Shown here in pieces: positions 58,811 to 64,000 of a DNA stretch of 64,000 nucleotides. The first letter of the stretch is position 1. The number at the start of each line of letters is the position of its first letter. The DNA is taken from the NCBI RefSeq assembly GCF_017876095.1, contig NZ_JAGINM010000006.1, positions 310,001 to 374,000 on the forward strand, written 5' to 3'. The position numbers and the translations under genes were made by a program. The stretch is from Azospirillum agricola. Its GTDB lineage: Bacteria > Pseudomonadota > Alphaproteobacteria > Azospirillales > Azospirillaceae. The notes below the pieces were generated by a model. The model was not told the origin of the DNA and made no database searches. It was given only the letters and a program-made list of their open reading frames with translations.

Positions 58811-59386
58811 TCACGCGCCCCGGCCAGCGGATCGATGCGCATGCCATTCGGCGCGCGTGATCTCCCAAAGCTCGCTCTCGTGCCGACCCGAAACATAGCC
58901 GCGCACGTCGGTGCGGACGACGCGCATGCCGCTGCGCTCCGAGATGCGCCGCGAGCCCTCGTTGGCGACCGCCTTCGGCACGCGCAGCACCCCATGGCCC
59001 AGCGCGTCGAACCAGACGTCGGTCACCGGCCCGCAGGCCTCCTCCATCAGCCCCCGTCCCTGCCAGGGCAGGCCGAGCCAGAAGCCGCGGTTGTTGTCCT
59101 CCTCGATCATCAGGCTGATCACGCCGATGACCTCTTCCGGCCGCTCCCGCAGGCGGAGCGTCCAGTGGAACGCCTCTTCCCGCTCCATCGCCGGCAGGGC
59201 GACATCGCGGATGAAGACGAGGGCGCCGTCCGCCGGGTAGGGCCAGGGAACACGGTCGTTCAGGAAACGCACGATCTCCCAATGCGGGAAATGGCGCTGG
59301 ATCGCCGGGGCGTCGGGCAGGGCCAACGGCCGAAGCTCCAGGCGCGGCGTGCTGAAGCTCATCGCCGCAACGGATCGCTTGTCCAT
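58811..59386 (-). CDS. GNAT family N-acetyltransferase (RimJ/RimL-like)
   Basis: This protein of about 191 residues has the RimJ/RimL-type layout: TPRLELRPLALPDAPAI at the start, the VIGVISLMI strand, LGLPWQGRGLMEEA (acetyl-CoA pyrophosphate loop QGRGL) and the NEGSRRISERSGM helix. It transfers an acetyl group to an amine or protein N-terminus; the substrate is unknown. Three in-frame starts exist (59416, 59386, 59362); 59386 has the best purine-rich upstream region. It is convergent with hutG and not part of that pathway by evident motif. Confidence 0.85.
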   Translation of the reverse strand: MDKRSVAAMSFSTPRLELRPLALPDAPAIQRHFPHWEIVRFLNDRVPWPYPADGALVFIRDVALPAMEREEAFHWTLRLRERPEEVIGVISLMIEEDNNRGFWLGLPWQGRGLMEEACGPVTDVWFDALGHGVLRVPKAVANEGSRRISERSGMRVVRTDVRGYVSGRHESELWEITRAEWHAHRSAGRGA

Positions 59387-59429
59387 CCCGTCCACCACCC
59401 CAAGGACAACACCCAAACGACAAGGGGAA

Positions 59430-59447
59430 CGCGCCCGGCCGGACGCG
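59430..59447 (-). terminator. Possible clpB terminator hairpin
   Basis: A GC-rich near-palindrome (CGCGTCC / GGGCGCG arms on the minus strand, one wobble) lies about 60 bases past the clpB stop. It is followed by TTCCCCTTGTCGTTT rather than a clean T-tract. Confidence 0.3.
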
Positions 59448-59509
59448 CTCCCCCCGATCCTCGCGGACTCCGTTCAGCGCATCAAGGGGTCAGCGCATCA
59501 CCGCCACCC

Positions 59510-62188
<2,679 letters not shown>

Positions 62189-62284
62189 TCGGCACTCCGT
62201 TTCCAGTGTCCCGCCCTGTCCACAGGCGCGGGGAGCGCCCTTGCCGGCCCGCCTCATGCGCGGCCATCCGGCGCCTCGGGACTC

Positions 62285-62313
62285 AAATGGTTAACGAAAA
62301 AGCCCCGATCAAG
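62285..62313 (-). promoter_or_regulatory. Candidate heat-shock (RpoH) promoter of clpB
   Basis: On the minus strand CTTGAT (62313-62308) is followed after 15 bases by AACCATTT (62292-62285), loosely matching RpoH -35 and -10 boxes. It lies about 97 bases ahead of clpB. The match is partial. Confidence 0.3.
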
Positions 62314-62372
62314 AGGGGGAGGAAGGGATACGGATGAAGAGTGGCGGGCGGCCAGATTGAGGGGTATAGGTC

Positions 62373-62407
62373 ATAATGCCAAGCTATCGTTAGGTTTGAT
62401 TCGATAG
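62373..62407. promoter_or_regulatory. Nac-type site and LysR inverted repeat
   Basis: ATA-N9-TAT (62373-62387), the binding pattern known for Nac, overlaps a perfect inverted repeat CTATCG-N12-CGATAG (62384-62407). The site lies 33-67 bases ahead of the LysR gene, in the position expected for autoregulation, and could also influence divergent clpB transcription. Confidence 0.55.
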
Positions 62408-62439
62408 GGCTTTTTTGATCGGCGGGAGAATCAGGCGCG

Positions 62440-63354
62440 ATGGATCTGCGGCAGCTCCGCTATTTCCTCGGCATCGTCGAGCATGGCTCGATCTCGCGCG
62501 CGGCCGATGTCCTGCGGGTGGCGCAGCCGGCGCTGAGCCTGCACCTGAAGCGGCTGGAGGAGGATTTCGGCTGCCAGCTCGTGCTGCGCACGGCGCGCGG
62601 CGTGGTGCCGACGGAAAGCGGCCGGCGGCTGGCCCAGCGCGCCGTCACCCTGATCGAATCCATGGACAGCCTGCGCGACGAGGTCCGCGCGGTCGAGGCG
62701 GTGCCGGCCGGCCCGGCGACGGTGGGCATCCCGACCTCGCTGGGGCCGGTGCTGACGGTGCCGCTGGCGCTGGCGGTGCGCCGCACCCACCCGCAGATCC
62801 GCCTGCGCGTGGTCGAGGGGCTGTCGGGCCACATGCTGGAGTGGGTGCTGTCGGGACAGCTCGACGTGGCGCTGGTGTTCGGGGCCAAGGACATGGGCGG
62901 GCTGACCGCCGAGTTCGTGGCTCGGGAATCGCTGCATCTGGTCGGACCGGCCGAGGACCCGCTGTTCGCCGGGCGCGAGTCGATCCCCTTCGGCGAGGCG
63001 CTGGCCCTGCCGCTGATCCTGCCCGGCCGCCCTCACGGCGTGCGCGAGGAGGTCGAGCACGCGGCACTGCTGGCGCGCGGCGCCGTGACGGTGGCGATGG
63101 AGATCGACGCGTTGGAGCAGATCAAGGCGCTGGTCGCCGAGGGCTGCGGCTACACCGTGCTGTCGGAGCGGGTGGCGCGCTACGGTCCGGTCGCCGAGCG
63201 GCTCGCCGGGTTGCCGATCGCCGATCCGCGAATCGACCGCAAGATCCTGCTGGCCCACGCCACCGGCCGCCCGATGCCGGCGGCGGCGCGCGCCGTCCAC
63301 GCCATCCTGACCGACCTGCTGGCCGGGCTGACGCGCGACGGGGAGTGGCGGTAG
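62440..63354 (+). CDS. LysR family regulator, Nac-like
   Basis: This 304-residue regulator has an HTH with the segment FLGIVEHGSISRAADVLRVAQPALSLHL and the RTARGVVPTESG wing found in the Nac-like group, and a substrate-binding domain with SGHMLEWVLSGQLDVAL. Nac-type regulators couple nitrogen limitation to amino-acid catabolic operons, including hut in Klebsiella; other members of the group control aromatic or organic acid use, so the name is tentative. GGGAGAA precedes the ATG. A matching ATA-N9-TAT site is present upstream. The gene next to it on the other strand is an osmoprotectant-type permease. Confidence 0.88.
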   Translation: MDLRQLRYFLGIVEHGSISRAADVLRVAQPALSLHLKRLEEDFGCQLVLRTARGVVPTESGRRLAQRAVTLIESMDSLRDEVRAVEAVPAGPATVGIPTSLGPVLTVPLALAVRRTHPQIRLRVVEGLSGHMLEWVLSGQLDVALVFGAKDMGGLTAEFVARESLHLVGPAEDPLFAGRESIPFGEALALPLILPGRPHGVREEVEHAALLARGAVTVAMEIDALEQIKALVAEGCGYTVLSERVARYGPVAERLAGLPIADPRIDRKILLAHATGRPMPAAARAVHAILTDLLAGLTRDGEWR

Positions 63355-63360
63355 CTCCCC

Positions 63361-64000
63361 CTAGCCCTCCGTCCGCCAGCGCACGCTCCAGGCCGCCAGC
63401 CGCTCGAAACCGGCGTCGAGCACCAGCGCCAGCGCGCCGACGATCAGGGCGCCCTGGATGACGTAGGCCTGGTTCGAGCCGTTCAGCCCGACGATGATCG
63501 GCAGCCCCAGGGTCTTCGCGCCCACCGTCGAGGCGATGGCGGCGGTGCCGGTGTTGACGATCACCGCCGTCCGCACCCCGGCCAGGATCACCGGCGCCGC
63601 CAGCGGCAGCTCGACCCGGAACAGGGTTTCCCACGGCCCCATGCCGAGGCCGCGCGCCGACTCGCGCACCGCGTCGGACACGCCTTCCAGCCCGGCGATG
63701 GTGTTCCGCACCACCGGCAGCAGGGCGTAGAGCGACAGCGCGATCAGCGCCGGCAGCGGGCCGAAGCCGATCGACGGCACCGCCAGCGCCAGCACCGCCA
63801 CCGGCGGAAAGGTCTGGCCCATGGTCGCCACCGCCTCCAGCAGGCCACGGAACTCCGCGCCCCACGGCCGGGTGACGGCGATCCCGGCGAGGCCGCCGGC
63901 CGCCACCGCGATCAGGCTCGACGCGCCGACCAAGGCCATATGGTCGAGGGTCAGGGTGAGGAAGGTCTCCGCCTCATAGAGCGGCCGGTCGAGCGCCGGG
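63361..64000 (-). CDS. ABC transporter permease, OpuBB/YehW-like (5' end outside window)
   Basis: The reading frame runs from the stop at 63361 to the right edge without a break, so the start lies outside. The visible part is about 213 residues with five or six membrane helices and the permease EAA-loop region [19 protein letters not shown]. The segments [15 protein letters not shown] and [12 protein letters not shown] are typical of permeases for glycine betaine, choline or carnitine. Partner genes (ATPase, binding protein) are expected to the right. The ligand is inferred from family only. Confidence 0.87.
   Translation of the reverse strand, partial: PALDRPLYEAETFLTLTLDHMALVGASSLIAVAAGGLAGIAVTRPWGAEFRGLLEAVATMGQTFPPVAVLALAVPSIGFGPLPALIALSLYALLPVVRNTIAGLEGVSDAVRESARGLGMGPWETLFRVELPLAAPVILAGVRTAVIVNTGTAAIASTVGAKTLGLPIIVGLNGSNQAYVIQGALIVGALALVLDAGFERLAAWSVRWRTEG

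Overview
The window is very GC-rich DNA with tightly packed genes. The gene set (MoxR/DUF58/DUF4159 operon, DUF1285-NUDIX-cca cluster, five-step hut pathway with HutF and HutG) suggests an alphaproteobacterium, most likely Rhodospirillales and Azospirillum-like. That placement is an inference from gene content, not from a marker gene.

Region 1 (1-26305) is the end of a hybrid polyketide/non-ribosomal peptide cluster that continues beyond the left edge. Four ATGA-overlapping genes encode, in order: the tail of a PKS module (KR-ACP); a PKS module (KS, AT remnant, KR, DH, ACP); a three-module NRPS with an N-terminal TubC-type docking domain (C-A-T three times); and a PKS-NRPS protein ending in a thioesterase (KS-AT-KR-ACP-C-A-T-TE). 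Hand-read adenylation codes suggest Val, an unassigned residue, a Pro-like residue and, last, Phe. An ABC exporter lies convergent at the end.

Region 2 (26306-34052) holds a gene-poor stretch, a tRNA-Gln(UUG), and a minus-strand operon of MoxR ATPase, DUF58 protein, a BatA/DUF4159 membrane protein and a large GATase-like membrane protein. Region 3 (34222-38552) is housekeeping: DUF1285, NUDIX hydrolase, CCA-adding enzyme and an ABC-F ATPase. Region 4 (38746-42791) is an unusual plus-strand operon: SPFH/prohibitin-like protein, amino-acid-type solute-binding protein, 62-residue membrane protein, and an ABC exporter of the SyrD/PvdE cyclic-peptide type.

Region 5 (42862-50520) holds a DUF697-like membrane protein, a secreted trypsin-like protease with two C-terminal Tudor-like repeats, a LysR regulator divergent from a DsbA-like protein and an NAD(P)-binding reductase, a porin-like protein, a cysteine desulfurase and a small RTX protein. 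Region 6 (50662-58755) is the histidine utilisation locus: hutU-hutC-hutI on the minus strand and hutF-hutH-hutG on the plus strand. A perfect palindrome, a probable HutC operator, sits inside the hutF promoter, and GC-rich REP-like repeats lie in the divergent gap. The encoded route is histidine to urocanate (HutH), imidazolone propionate (HutU), formiminoglutamate (HutI), formylglutamate (HutF), then glutamate plus formate (HutG). Region 7 (58811 to the end) has a GNAT acetyltransferase, ClpB, a Nac-like LysR regulator with an ATA-N9-TAT site upstream, and the truncated permease gene of an osmoprotectant-type ABC importer.
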